A stretch of 64,000 bases of DNA from Bremia lactucae (GCF_004359215.1 NC_090610.1:456365-520364), one strand, 5' to 3'. Shown: positions 10,740-22,500, counted from the stretch's first letter. A program made the numbers and translations. The notes: a model not told the origin generated them from the sequence alone.

Positions 10740-11990
10740 TACCGTTACAGACGACCCACGTAAAATACGGGGTGCGTGTTCATGTACGGGAGAAGGGTGA
10801 GCCTATAACTTAGGTCTTTAACCTCTTCTTCCACCCTAAACGGCTCAATGAAACGCGGCATTAACTTCGTAGTACCATTTTTAGGTAGTGTAGCAGTACT
10901 TCGTAGTACTTTTCGCCCACTCTATAGTGTTTATTATTTTTGCGACTATTTCGGTCAGCATATTCTTTTTGTTTATCCTGTGCGCTTGCCATCGCGTCAC
11001 GGACTTTCCGTGTGATGGCTAATCGCTCATCCACAAAGCGTTAGCCTCGCTCACGCTTTTTGCATCTAAGTCGCCAATGACACCGCCGAGAGATCGGTCA
11101 TAGGACGTAATTTTATCGACCACTGCTAAACTGGCAGGGTCACCGCCTATTTTATCAGGTATAGATCTTAAATTGCATAAAAAGGTAAAAAAAAATACCA
11201 TTTTACTAGAAAATTTTTTTTTTGTGTTTTAACTGGACGGTAATAAAGTATTTACTAGGGCAAGTTTCTGTCGTTGACATGATACCCGCGCGAATTATCG
11301 TCATATTGACGAACTATGTCCTCTTCCCACACGGAGCATAGTGAGGAACCCTCCCCAACTAAGACTCGAGCCGCGCACAAACGAGACTGGCGTCCGAGGA
11401 TGGCGCAGTCCGTTAATATAAAACGGTTTCTCACCCGTACTGGCGTGGACACTGTTATTGATAACAAACTTCACGAAGAACAATTGTTTACTCCATTCTT
11501 TGGGAGTCGCTATCGTGCGCAATATATCCACCACGACCCGATTGGCACGTTCTGCTTGGCCATCGGCTTGGGGATGATCTGTGGTCGACTTGTGGAGTTT
11601 GCTACCTAGCAGCTCAAACACATGTCGCCAAAACCCGGACGTGAAAAAACGTGGATCACGGTCCGATACTATGGGCTCGGGCATCCCGTGTACATGATCT
11701 AGGAACAAGAGAGCTGCCTTTTTGTCTGTGATTGATGCTTTTCATGGTGGTAAATGCACCGTTTTGCTTAGTCTGTCTACAAAGACGACGAGCACCGTCC
11801 GACCCTTGTGGTCGGACGGCATGCCAAACATGAAGTCCAGGCTTACTGACTTCCAACAATTCGTTGGAATCCGTAGCGGCTTTAGTGGCGCATACTGAAC
11901 AGTGCAGGCTTAACGTGCTGACACTGTTCACAAGAGCGAATGTAGTTGGCCACCAATCTAGATAGGTGCGGTAACCAAAATTCATTTGAC
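10740..11990 (-). pseudogene. pol: Gyp2 integrase, frameshifted
   Basis: DDE integrase of Gyp2. On the minus strand: LDFMFGMPSDHKGRTVLVV with VDRLSKTVHL (11850-11750), then SDRDPRFFTSGFW and TDHPQADGQAERANR (11640-11540), giving D, D and the E of GQAER. Next come KFVINNSVHASTGEKPFYI and NGLRHPRTPVSF (11480-11380). The C-terminal part decays from about 11200 to YVGRL near 10760. Three frames are needed, so it is inactive. Confidence 0.85.
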
Positions 11991-12544
11991 TCGTAAGAAT
12001 GTCTTTGCACAGCCTAGATTCCCATTCGATGGCGCATCATGGATTTCGTGAAGGATCATCAGCTTGAGATCTGTGTCATGAGGCACATAGATTCTCAAGT
12101 GATTACAAGTGGACAGCTAATGCCATAGCACGCCATCGCTGTAGCTAAAGCGATTTAGCTTAGCTTTTAGGTGCTGTTAAATCACTTCGGTACGACGAAG
12201 GAGAAACCTTTCGTCCACCGAAGTGATCCAACAGCACGCGAGAATGTTCGTCCTGACTGAAGCTCTCCTTTAGTTCGGAGGCCAATGAGTTCGTCACGTG
12301 GTATGCCTTCATGGCTTCCAACGTTGACGACTCTACTTGTGCCTTTGTACTAGACACACTTTCCTAATGTCTTACCTCGAAGACTAGTATGCGCGATAAA
12401 GCGTCAGCCAAGACTTTTGATTAACCCAGCTTATATTCAACTTTGAAATTAAAATCAGAGAAGAATGTAAGCCGTCTTACCATTCTAGGCGAGAGGTGCG
12501 GTGGGTTCATTCCGGGGATGACGACGGCGCTGACCGTGTCATCT
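11991..12544 (-). pseudogene. pol: Gyp2 RNase H tail and integrase connector
   Basis: The minus strand at about 12515-12380 reads PPHLSPRMVRRLTFFSDFN, then FKVEYKLG and KVLADALSRILVFEV, the end of the RNase H domain (the E of VEYK and the D of ADALSR are kept; a stop lies between). 12357-12160 encodes the connector before integrase (SSTLEAMKAYHVTNSLASEL). The earlier half of RNase H is on the other strand (next entry). Confidence 0.7.
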
Positions 12545-12740
12545 CTTATCAGTCCCGGATTTTGCAAGCCGCAGAACTGATTTACCCTGTGCATGACAAA
12601 TTGCTACTTTCAACAAGTATGCTCTTGTTAAATTTCGAGTGCACCTATTGGGCACCGAACCGTTTGTAGTTCATAAAGGTCACGCATCATTGCGGATCCA
12701 AAGTCTGCAACGCAGCGTATAAATGACGCTTGTCCGACTC
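12545..12740 (+). pseudogene. pol: RNase H piece in inverted orientation
   Basis: The plus strand reads LQAAELIYPVHDK, then after shifts VKFRVHLLGTEPFVV and HASLR, matching the RNase H segment AERNYPVHDKELL..TDHASLR of other copies. The surrounding Gyp2 element is on the minus strand, so this piece has been flipped in place. Confidence 0.65.
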
Positions 12741-12794
12741 TATGCGGTCAGCCCGTCCTCGGCCCAACTATAAGTAATGGGGTTTGTAGGGATG

Positions 12795-12988
12795 ATGCTG
12801 ACGCATCACGCCATGAGAAAGTCAACTATCTTTTCCACGTTGGATTTAAGAGATTGCTACTTTCAGGTACGCATGAGAGAGTCCGATGTTGCAGAAATGG
12901 CAGTAAGCACCCCAAGCGGTATGCTTTGGGAGTGGCTTGTAATGTCCCAAGGTTTGAAAAACGAACCGGCGACATTCAACCGAATGGT
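12795..12988 (+). pseudogene. pol: RT palm piece in inverted orientation
   Basis: The plus strand reads KSTIFSTLDLRDCYFQVRM, MAVSTPSGMLWEWLVMSQG and PATFNRMV: the fingers/palm of Gyp2 RT with the first catalytic Asp in TLDL. Immediately beyond 12989 the minus strand carries AQTPIPWKDVLLN, which should run straight into this piece. The segment is therefore inverted relative to its host element. Confidence 0.8.
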
Positions 12989-13163
12989 GGCTCAAGTTCA
13001 ACAAAACATCTTTCCACGGGATTGGCGTTTGCGCCAGTATGGTCGCCATGTTCAGCTTATTGTAAGCATGAACCACGCGCCATCCACCTGTAGCTTTACG
13101 CACACGAAAGGTTGGGCTGCAGTGAGGCGATATGCTCTGACACACATGTCCCGCCTTGGCTCG
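12989..13163 (-). pseudogene. pol: Gyp2 RT N-terminal lobe
   Basis: Minus strand: AGHVCQSISPHCSPTFRVRK, ATGGWRVVHAYNKLN and AQTPIPWKDVLL. This is the classical Gypsy RT fingers segment. It continues without a break from the tandem unit at 13164 (PKEQVDYIDEFFD). The next RT segment is inverted (12795-12988). Confidence 0.8.
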
Positions 13164-14855
13164 CTTGTCAAAGAACTCATCGATATAATCGACTTGTTCT
13201 TTCGGCAACGGTCATTGCCTGGCCACACAATACTTGGTGCCAGATTCGAGGTCTATTTTGTGCCCGATGCCCCTATCTGCTGGTAGGCGGCTCGGCACTT
13301 CTTCTAGAAACACATCGCGATGTTTCCACAGAACCTCAAAGAACGGACTGTCTCTCAAGGCATCCCGGCCTTGAGCAGCGACCGCTTCTTTTTGTCCGTT
13401 TCTACGACGCTCTCGTCCATTGTGGACGACGAGCAGCAGTCCACCAAGTTCTCTTCTGGAACTGGTGTGACTATTTCGTGGATCTTTTCTACCTTAAATT
13501 TGGCAAGGAACATATCCCGCGACATCTCCGGGAGATTAACTATCTCCTCGGCAGATTTACTATCTCCTCGGCAGATTTACTATCTCCTCGGCAGATTTAA
13601 AGACTTGACGGAGCACCTCAACTGAGGATGCCTCCGCAATTTCGTCTTTGACGGCCTCGAACACCTCGTTCGAAGGCCCGTCCTCTTCATTAGAGACTGA
13701 TCCAAAGGTCACTCGTTTAGACGTGCCTTTGATCGTCCTAATCTGTCGGGTACTCGTTTTTCGAGTTACCACGACCCTTTTCTGGGAAGCGGGTGTCGTT
13801 GCACTCCTGGCTAACGCACCCCTTCCAACCGCACCAGGCTCTACGCACTGTGCCGATTCATTCGACGCTTGACTTCCTGTCAGCTCGCTGTCTACTGCCA
13901 CAGGCTCTCGACTCTGTGCAGGACTATAGGACACATGACTACTTGTCATTGCCCTTTTCACTTCCCCAGTCTCCACGAGCTGGGAAGGAATTGGTGACGT
14001 TTGACGTCCCGTCAACGGACCCTTAACTGTGTTCGACATGACATCAATTGCAAACGCCTATCGCGAGAGCACATTCTTTCCGGTGTCCTGCGTAGAGTTC
14101 GCAACTGTGCTTGTACGCCAGTCTATCCATAATTGGTGTTTTGTCAACCATGGCATGCCTATGATGAGGTCATACGGACTCTCCATACCAAGCACTGTGA
14201 ACTTCTCTCTCCAAGAGAAGTCACTAAAGCTGAAGGCGAGTTCTACCTGAGCTGCCTCAGACTTACCGAGCGCACCGTTCGCTAAACGAACGGTCGCCTC
14301 TTCTCGCTTGCCATCCTGGCAAAGCGACTCAAACATCGCCGGTCTCTTTCTTAGAGCCGCGAGTTTCACAAAATTTTGTGATGCACCCGAATCCACTAGG
14401 AGTGTCATCACTTGGTCATAGCCTCTTACTTGAGCGCTGTAGACCAGCAGGGTTGAGGTCCGAAATTTCGAGACCTCAGGGACTATGCTACCCATTTGTT
14501 CCACAACTCTGAACTTAAAGGTAGCTTCAGAGTCCGTGTCAGTAGGGCATCGCGCCCCTACTGCGCTCCTGCATTTCCCGACCTTTCAGTGGTCGATGCA
14601 GAACTCATGCATCTCGCACGCTGGTTCTTGCCATCGCCCTTTGGAAAGGGACTCCTCTTGCTGGGCATCTTTGCCCCAGCAGGGACCCTGGCATAGCAGC
14701 GAGCATTCAAATGGCCACACTTGCCGCAATTAAAGCAGCCGACGTCTGCATTGCTCAACTCCATGGGAGTGGCATCCAGCCTATCGGACGATGGCTTATA
14801 CCAAGCTGTCGCCGAGACACTGTTAAATGATTGCTTTTCAACTAAGGCAATTTGG
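13164..14855 (-). repeat. Tandem unit 1 (Gyp2 RT start to gag knuckle)
   Basis: A 1.69-kb block repeated almost identically at 14857-16567. Minus-strand content: the gag C-terminus with CFNCGKCGHLNARC (about 14755-14714), the aspartic protease (LLVDSGASQNFVKL near 14405; 14504-14058), a Ser/Thr-rich protease-RT linker (14039-13600) and the RT N-terminus (EEVPSRLPADRG-type, to 13164). It ends one base before an N at 14856. Confidence 0.9.
13539..13598. repeat. 20-bp minisatellite, 3 copies
   Basis: Three perfect tandem copies of ACTATCTCCTCGGCAGATTT inside the protease-RT linker of unit 1. Read on the minus strand one copy encodes KSAEEIV. The period is not a multiple of 3 and every second copy brings a TAG in frame, so expansion breaks the polyprotein. 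Confidence 0.95.
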
Positions 14856-14856
14856 N

Positions 14857-16567
14857 TTGTCGAAGAACTCATCGATATAATCGACTTGTTCTTTCGGCAA
14901 CGGCCATTGCCTGGTCACACAATACTTGGTGCCAGGTTCGAGGTCTATCTCGTGCCCGATGCCCCTATCTGCTGGTAGGCGGCTCGGCACTTCTTCTAGA
15001 AACACATCGCGATGTTTCCACAGAACCTCAAAGAACGGACTGTCTCTCAAGGCATCCCAGCCTTGAGCAGCGAAACGTTTCTTTTTGTCCGTTTCTAGGA
15101 CGCTCTCGTCCATTGTGGACGACGAGCAGCAGTCCACCAAGTTCTCTTCTGGAACTGGTGTGACTATTTCGTGGATCTTTTCTACCTTAAATTTGGCAAG
15201 GAACATATCCCGCGACATCTCCGGGAGATTAACTATCTCCTCGGCAGATTTACTATCTCCTCGGCAGATTTACTATCTCCTCGGCAGATTTACTATCTCC
15301 TCGGCAGATTTAAAGACTTGACGGAGCACCTCAACTGAGGATGCCTCCGCAATTTCGTCTTTGACGGCCTCGAACACCTCGTTCGAAGGCCCGTCCTCTT
15401 TATTAGGAAATGATCCAAAGGTCACTCGTTTACATGTGCCTATGATCGACCTAATCTGTCGGGTACTCGTTTTTCGAGTTACCACGACCCTTTTCTGGGA
15501 AGCGGGTGTCGTTGCACTCCTGGCTAACGCACCCCTTCCAACCGCACCAGGCTCTACGCACTGTGCCGATTCATTCGACGCTTGACTTCCTGTCAGCTCG
15601 CTGTCTACTGCCACAGGCTCTCGACTCTGTGCAGGACTATAGGACACATGACTACTTGTCATTGCCCTTTTCACTTCCCCAGTCTCCACGAGCTGGGAAG
15701 GAATTGGTGACGTTTGACGTCCCGTCAACGGACCCTTAACTGTGTTCGACATGACATCAATTGCAAACGCCTATCGCGAGAGCACATTCTTTCCGGTGTC
15801 CTGCGTAGAGTTCGCAACTGTGCTTGTACGCCAGTCTATCCATAATTGGTGTTTTGTCAACCATGGCATGCCTATGATGAGGTCATACGGACTCTCCATA
15901 CCAAGCACTGTGAACTTCTCTCTCCAAGAGAAGTCACTAAAGCTGAAGGCGAGTTCTACCTGAGCTGCCTCAGACTTACCGAGCGCACCGTTCGCTAAAC
16001 GAACGGTCGCCTCTTCTCGCTTGCCATCGTGGCAAAGCGACTCAAACATCGCCGGTCTCTTTCTTCAAGCCGCGAGTTTTACAATTTTTTGTGATGTACC
16101 CGAATTCACTAGGAGGGTCATCACCTGGTCATAGCCTCTTACTTGAGCGCTGTAGACCAGCAGGGTTGAGGTCCGAAATTTCGAGACCTCAGGGACTATG
16201 CTACCCATTTGTTCCACAACTCTGAACTTAAAGGTAGCTTCAGAGTCCGTGTCAGTAGGGCATCCCGCCCCTACTGCGCTCCTGCATTTCCCGACCTCTC
16301 AGTGGTCGATGCAGAACTCATGCATCTCGCACGCTGGTTCTTGCCATCGCCCTTTGGAAAGGGACTCCTCTTGCTGGGCATCTTTGCCCCAGCAGGAACC
16401 CTGGCATAGCAGCGAGCATTCAAATGGCCACACTTGCCGCAATTAAAGCAGCCGACGTCTGCATTGCTCAACTCCATGGGAGTGGCATCCAGCCTATCGG
16501 ACGATGGCTTATACCAAGCTGTCGCCGAGACACTGTTAAATGATTGCTTTTCAACTAAGGCAATTTG
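14857..16567 (-). repeat. Tandem unit 2 (Gyp2 RT start to gag knuckle)
   Basis: Near-identical second copy of 13164-14855, with the same protease (16190-15771) and linker (15752-15330) on the minus strand. It differs by scattered substitutions, one extra minisatellite repeat and a longer readable RT start: EIVTPVPEENLVDCC, SSSTMDESVLETDKK, IGHEIDLEPGTKYCV (15218-14858). The protease has lost the intact LLVDSGASQ frame that unit 1 keeps. Confidence 0.9.
15232..15311. repeat. 20-bp minisatellite, 4 copies
   Basis: Four copies of the same 20-mer as at 13539; a third location (55307-55346) has two. Copy number thus varies 2-3-4 among Gyp2 copies. Confidence 0.95.
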
Positions 16568-17079
16568 GATTGCCTCTTCCGTCGTCGACGCAACCTTTCT
16601 AAAAAGGGCCTGTCGCGATGGGCCATGCCGTAGTCCGCTCATTAAATCTGGGAACCTTAATGTGCTCCGGAATTGGACCTACGGTAATGGAAGACAACAG
16701 CGAGCGCATCTCTTGCACATTCACTTGCAGAGATCGCTTCGCCTGTCGCTCTCCAAAGAAGTGCGCCTGAAGCAACACTTCGTTGTTCGGCGGCTGGTAC
16801 ATGGCGCGAATCTTATCCTTAAAGATCGCCCATGAGGGGAACGCTTTTCTGTCCGCCATAAGCGCCGAGTAAGCCCATTTTGAGGCCTTATCGCGCAGGT
16901 GCGACACGGCGTACGACACCATCCGGCTCTCGTCCTCGATGAGCTGCGCCACACCGCATTACTCCACGGCTAACAACCAGTGGATAATCGTGTGCGCTGC
17001 AGTTCCATCGAACTTGGGCGGGTCCATCCGAATGGTCCTCGGCTGATGCGGCCGGGCAGAAAGCATCTAAACAGCCCAT
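16211..17079 (-). pseudogene. gag: Gyp2 gag, partial
   Basis: Minus-strand capsid and nucleocapsid of Gyp2: AQLIEDESRMVSYAVSHLRD, FPSWAIFKDKIRAMYQPPNN, QAHFFGERQAKRSLQ and the knuckle CFNCGKCGHLNARC (16469-16428). The N-terminal third before QPRTIRMDPPKFDG is missing and the copy stops near 17080, where an LTR fragment begins. A frameshift lies near 16955. The best gag copy is at 58069-59111. Confidence 0.8.
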
Positions 17080-17104
17080 TTAGAAGCCTCGATCCAGGCC
17101 TGCT

Positions 17105-17187
17105 TCTGTAGATGTGCACCCCTACATTGCGAGCGTATTATTCCGAATACCTCGGATTTCGGATGGCGCTAGCCGTCATCCCTTTCT
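17105..17187. repeat. LTR-b fragment
   Basis: ATTGCGAGCGTATTATTCC and GCGCTAGCCGTCATCCC match the internal LTR-b blocks. Only about 80 bp remain of what may be the 5' LTR of the Gyp2 relic. Confidence 0.55.
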
Positions 17188-17562
17188 ATTACCAAATTTG
17201 GTAATATTGAAGCAAAAAGTCAACAATTCTGTTGATTAATTGGCTTAAGTTTATATCACCTCGCCAATATGTTACTAGACACGATGAGGCAGTGTGCAAG
17301 GAGGCGCCATACATAGTTTGAAATTAATATGCTTAAGTCAGTAGATATAAGACGTTAAGCAGGAACTTAATATATTGGTGCACTTTACTTTCTCTATACG
17401 GAAGGCTTAAGATTGACCTAGAGCAGATTCAAATCTCTAAGCTACTTAAACCCTTCCTCTGCACATCAGTGTACGAAAATTATCGATAAACCTCACCTTC
17501 ACTGTTGTCAACGTAGGTTGGCTTGTACTGTAATCAGTCCTAGAAAAAGGAGCTCCGTTACA
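17188..17562 (+). repeat. LTR-c, diverged, 5' LTR of Gyp1 copy B
   Basis: ATTACCAAATTTGGTAATAT, TTCTGTTGATTAATTGG, GTGCAAGGAGGCGCCATAC, CTTCCTCTGCAC and the end ...CTCCGTTACA follow the order of LTR-c copies at 22896 and 41791. The first part is missing or too diverged to place. A primer site follows 2 nt after the end. Confidence 0.7.
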
Positions 17563-17564
17563 CC

Positions 17565-17575
17565 TGGTGGCACTT
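17565..17575 (+). promoter_or_regulatory. Primer-binding site of Gyp1 copy B
   Basis: TGGTGGCACTT, one mismatch from the TGGTAGCACTT seen elsewhere, placed 2 nt after the LTR end. Confidence 0.6.
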
Positions 17576-17599
17576 CTTGGTCCGTTCAACGGCCACGCA

Positions 17600-18765
17600 C
17601 CATCCATCCAACATGGACATGTTCATGAAGAAGGTTTGAGCTTATAAACCCCAAGAAGGCTTCTACGCGACGCGTGAAAGTTTTACTTACTTGACTGAGA
17701 GAGCAGTCAAACGTATGAGTTGGCCGTAGGAAGCCAGCAGTCAGAGCCATGTTACAAAGAGACGATCATTATTCGGCTATAGCGGAATTCATCTAACATG
17801 GGATTGACGAAGCGCTAAAAAAGTAAATTTGCTCCACCAGCAAAGCTTTAAACACGCATAGGTGCTGCAAGACAGAGTGATCGCCAGTAAAAACTGTTGA
17901 GACAGCAAATTTTCGTGCTGCTAGCGGGTCGACGCGAACGCGTCGGTCGTTTTCGTCTCGATTCAAAAGCTTAAAGATTGGAATGCCCAAGTTCAAGGTA
18001 GTCGAAGGCGACTCCCTATAGAAAGATACGTCGAAACGGACGATGCGACGAAAGTAGAGTTTGGCATGTCCAGCTTAGCCCGACGCTCCATATATTGAGC
18101 CTTAGGAGTCAAGCTTCACGGCCCATTTGTGTTTGGGTCGTATGAGGTCTTTAAGACCTTGTTCAGTCAAATGTTTAAGCTGCCACGTGCCGAAGTCAGG
18201 GCTCGAGCAGAGCTTCTAGATTTAAACCAGGGCAACCGTGGCCTTCACAATTATGCCTAACGTAAGCGATACATAGTAAGTTGTATCGTTAATCATCTAA
18301 TTGATGAGCAAATACAAGTAATTGTGTTCATCAAGAACCTTGCAAATTGTTCTGTCAAGACCCACCTGTTCCGGCTCGAATTTGAGACGCTTGATCAAGC
18401 GATCTCTGTAGCGTGACAGGAGGACTTCAGGCTGAAATAGGCTTTCGTCCACTCAGGTGCTTATCATTCACATTAACGGCAAGAAAACGGAGGCCTTAAT
18501 CCAATGGACCTCCCGAATGTGGATAGCAAAAATCTCGCGTTTCAAGTTACAAACGATTGCAAAGATGCAATCGTTGTCAAAAGATGTAGCACTACGCTTA
18601 TGAATGTAATGCCCCCCGCCAGTGCCTTGAAACACTAAGCCAAACAGTCGACCCCCCGCTAAGAATAAGGGAGGATGCGAAATCGCAACGGCGAGGCAGT
18701 TTGTCAGAAAATGATCGGGGTCATTAGGTGCGGAGCGCCCTGCTGATCAAACAACTTTAAATGAA
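17600..18765 (+). pseudogene. gag: Gyp1 copy B: gag remnant
   Basis: The order and nucleotide pattern follow Gyp1 gag of the other copies (CACGCACCATCCATCCAACA, the AACAGGTGGG-type segment, the GTTGTCAAAAGATG knuckle region near 18575), but no frame stays open for more than about 60 codons and the CCHC cannot be read. It ends at the gag-protease boundary GGTGCGGAGCGCCC (18729). Confidence 0.55.
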
Positions 18766-19770
18766 TTGACAGGACTACAGATTCTTTTGACGAAAGCTGC
18801 TCCTCACACAGAAACATTGTGTGTAACTGCTCCTATTGGTGAGCTTAACCTCATCAGCTTGCAAATTATAGTGGCAATAGTCGCCACTAAATTCCCTTGT
18901 GGATTGTCGGGCATCGACAATTTCATTCAACGGCAACCGCTAGAAGATTGTAGGCTTAAGTGCGTTAAGCGCGATTTACCTTTAACGAGGATGACAGTGC
19001 GCCTAGCAACAGGTGCATCTGTAACAGTCAAGATAAATGTAGCTTTCCAGTACGCGTTAAATGTACACCGTATATGATGATTGCATCGTACTCGATTTTA
19101 ATGAGAAATGTGACATCATACATGGATTCTCATGGCTCAGAAAGTACGAGCCATACATAAATTAGAAGCATCAAGCCGTGACGATGGCTGACTGCAAGCT
19201 TGTAAATGTCCTACAAGTGACTGTGACGCCCTCAATGGTGGTTCGACCGTTAGCACGAATGCAAAAGAACTCAGTGTGACGAAACTTCACACTGAAGACT
19301 TAGTTACCGAAGGCTGTGCACAAGCACAGGCAGCGTCGAAGTTCGACAACTCGAATTATTTGAGTATATCGAATGAAGGATGCTTGATTACGAAGCAGTA
19401 TCGAAGCGGCGTATCATGTGTCGGCGCATAAACACTAGATCTGACAGCGCCTCCAGAGTTAACTTCAGAGACAACTCAATTGCTAATGCTAGAATCAGAA
19501 CGGTTCTTACTTGATCTGCGGAGCGGCAGGTCAAGCAGATCTACGTGCTTGTCATAGCCGACAAGTACGTGACCAGCAATAATACTTTGTGAGAACGGCT
19601 AGAACTTATCAACTTATCGATGGCCGAAAGTGTCCTTGATCATAAGACTCGGAATGAATGTTTTCCCCTCAATCCGAAGAGTCATTGAAGACGAATCCTT
19701 TATATTCGAAATCAAGAACGTGATAATTAATTCGGTACCGTGCGAGTACCGAATCAATACCTAATTCCAC
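18766..19770 (+). pseudogene. pol: Gyp1 copy B: protease and linker
   Basis: 18766-19077 stays open and reads LQILLTKAAPHTETLCVTA, RQPLEDCRLKCVKRD and RMTVRLATGASVTVK. The active-site DCGA is replaced by LSGIDNF. The linker with CKLVNVLQVTVTPS and the AVHKHRQRRS region follows with stops. Normally this protease matures the gag-pol polyprotein; here it cannot. Confidence 0.75.
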
Positions 19771-20730
19771 GTTCGAAATACTGTCATGAAGCAATGGCCG
19801 TTGCCTCGTGAACAAGTAATAGCGATCGACTAATCCTTCGCCGAACGCTTCGCAGCGGGCCATGTGAAGGAGTCAACCTCCTCACAAAGCTGTCCGATCT
19901 TCTGTGTGCGTAAAGCAAGAGGAGGATGGCTGATTGCGCACGCATTCAATAAATTGAGCGCTGCAACAGTACCGGCTCAAACGTCAATACCACTTAAAGA
20001 CGTAATCATTGATGGTATGTCTAAGAGTACTATCTCTTCATTAATTTATCTGATGTATGGATTATATCAGATCCTTATGCGTGAACAATATAGTTCGTTC
20101 ACAGCAGTAAGCACCCCAAGCGTTATACTATGGGAGTGGTTAGTCATGCCACGGGAACTAAGTAATGCCCCTGCGACTTTAACCGATGTGTAACGAATCT
20201 GTTGAGATCGGTGCGGGATTTTGCACCAAGCTATTTTGATGACGTCTTCCTTCATAGCAGAGCCATGAACGGAAAGTCGGATGTTAAAGTCCATCGTACC
20301 CGCATCCGAAAGAATTTTACAATAATGCATAAGCACAAGTTGTATGCAAATATCAAGAATTTTATAGTCCCTGCAAGCGAAATACCAATTCTTGGGTGTA
20401 TCGTGGGTAAACACGGTGTACGTCCGGATCCGGAAAAGATCAAATTGATCACCGATTGGCCTGTGCTAGTCAAAGTAAAGGAACTTAGAAAGCTCATCGG
20501 CTTAGCGGCGTTCTTGCACAAGTACTCACGCAATTTTGCCGAAATGACAGTACAACCCTCTTCTATGTCGAAGAAAACTGTTAAGTGGTCATGGAACGCT
20601 GACTGTCAGCAATCCTTTGAGGGTATCAAGCAAATCTTGATGCAATCACTAATCCTGGCTTTTGCGGACAAAGACCGACCATTTCCTGTGGTCTGTGACG
20701 CCAGCGATTTTACAACGGCTGTGCGTTAAT
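19771..20730 (+). pseudogene. pol: Gyp1 copy B: reverse transcriptase
   Basis: Plus strand: SSQSCPIFCVRKARGGWLIA and FNKLSAATVPAQTSIPLKDV (19864-20010), STPSVILWEWLVMPRELSN (20110-20165), then after a frameshift the catalytic box in PSYFDDVFLHSRAMNGK (20227-20275), intact as YFDD. Next come ILGCIVGKHGVRPDPEKIK and LRKLIGLAAFLHKYSRNFAE. Two frames are needed for the whole domain. Confidence 0.85.
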
Positions 20731-21090
20731 GCAATATGACGCAGAGGCGCAGAGCGCCTTGTCTGTTATCAATCGCGTCAGCTTTAACCAGCTAAACGCA
20801 ACTACCTAGTGCATGACAAGGAATCCCTTGCCATAGAACACGCACTGGCTAAGTCTCTTAAGAGATAGACCGTTTCTGGTATATACGGACCATGCGTTTT
20901 AACGCACGGCCGTAAACAGTCCACACCTCTTGCAAAGAATGGCGAGATGGCTGACTTTCCTCGCGGAGTATAATTTCTCCGTGGAGTATAAACTAGGACG
21001 ATTAAACGTCGCCGCTGCTACCCTTTCGCGCTGGCCCGATTTTGAGCCGGCTGCGCAAATCATCAGTGAGCATAAGGCCACTGTTGCAAC
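20731..21090 (+). pseudogene. pol: Gyp1 copy B: RNase H
   Basis: Starts in FPVVCDASDFTTAV (20690s, catalytic Asp kept), then decays. The end is clear as ARWLTFLAEYNFSVEYKLGR and LNVAAATLSRWPDFEP (20936-21060), where the usual ADALSR has become AAATLSR, so a conserved Asp is lost. Confidence 0.8.
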
Positions 21091-22500
21091 AATAAGTGTT
21101 CCGTCGTCAACATTACTCGACGACGTTAGAAGAGCTTATCAAGAAGATAAGACTCTTAAAGGGTTGATGGATTACCGTAGAAGTCCATCCCAACAATTCT
21201 TGAAAGGATTGTCGAAATTGAATAGATTTTCAACAGATCGATACACAACACGCCTTGGCTACTGTATTACACAGCCATTGCTGGCGACGCACCTCGTGTT
21301 GTCATCCCCACCCATAATGATTTGCGTTTACGCATAAAGTATGAGTGCCACAATGCACCAATAAGTCGTCATCGTGGATGTGAAAAGACCAACCTCACGA
21401 TATGTCGCGACTTCTACTAGCCACATCAGTATGAGTTCGTCCGCAAGCACATACGTGCTTGCGAAGTTTGTCAACGGGTAAACCTAGTGCTTCATCCCGT
21501 GCTCCGTAACAACCTCTGCCTGTTCCGGCAGAGTGTTGGTCGTCTGTATCTATGGACTTAGTCTTCGGATTTCCCGACGTGGAACATAAGAAAAATGGTA
21601 TTATTGTTTTTGCTGATCTTTCTAGCAAAATGGTACATCTTGCTGCACAGCCAGAGTCGATCACGGCCAAAGGCTGTGGTCATTTCTTTGTTGACACGAT
21701 ATTTTGACTCCATGGGTTGGTCTTAGATCTGGACGCTAGATTCACGACGGAACTTTGGCAAAAAAAAGCTGAAAATGTCAACATCTGATCATCCTGAAAC
21801 AGATGGTCAGACGGAGCGGACAAACCGTATTTTCGAAGAGCTACGTCGCGGATATCCACTCTTTTACGAGTTTGAAGCGAGTTCTTGCCAATGGTAGAAT
21901 TTGCCATCAAAAGCTCAGTGCATGCTTCTACAAAGCATACATCGTTTAACGTGACCGGCTTACACCATCCACGCATACCTACCTTGTTTGAGAGTAATCC
22001 TTATTCAAGGCGTGGAGGAATTCGCTCGAGCAAAAAACAATACAGCTCTTGCTCATCACGCATTCGCTCTACGGTCGAAGCGAAGGATACCGATGTTAAT
22101 TCAATCAACAATAAAGTGGACAAAGTCAGTAATAGCGATAAGACCATTATTGACTTGATGACGATACCGAAATAATCAGCATAAATAAAACAAATATTAG
22201 TGATAACAATAATGCGCTCACGAAAGAGGAGATTGACATCTCCGCAGTACGCACCGGTCGCACTGAAGACAAAATTAAAACCGAGCCAGCAGGAGAATTC
22301 CTGCTGGCTAGAGAAACAGTGGTCCGTTTTGTATACGGTTCCATCGCTCATGCGGTGGACCGACAGAAACTGAACTCTGACCAAAATAAAAGAGCCAACA
22401 TAATTTATTTTATACTGTTAATGATCTAGTCCTACTGTATACGGTAAACCTACCCTAACATGGAGTGACGCATGTGAATATTAATAAATTACTGCCCAGG
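21091..22500 (+). pseudogene. pol: Gyp1 copy B: integrase
   Basis: HHCC region eroded at 21240-21480 (HNDLRLRIK-type, VRKHIRACEVCQR pattern). The core continues with DLVFGFPDVEHKKNGIIVF (21555-21615), [18 protein letters not shown] (21790s) and VEFAIKSSVHASTKHTSFNV (21893-21955). The linker reads NNKVDKVSNSDKTIIDLM, and KLLPRYIGPF ends the copy at about 22500. The catalytic positions lie in different frames and the chromodomain is missing. Confidence 0.75.

Noticed and set aside
13539..15311. Regularly spaced repeats resembling a CRISPR array
   Set aside because: The 20-mers are contiguous without spacers and lie inside a retrotransposon linker. It is a minisatellite.
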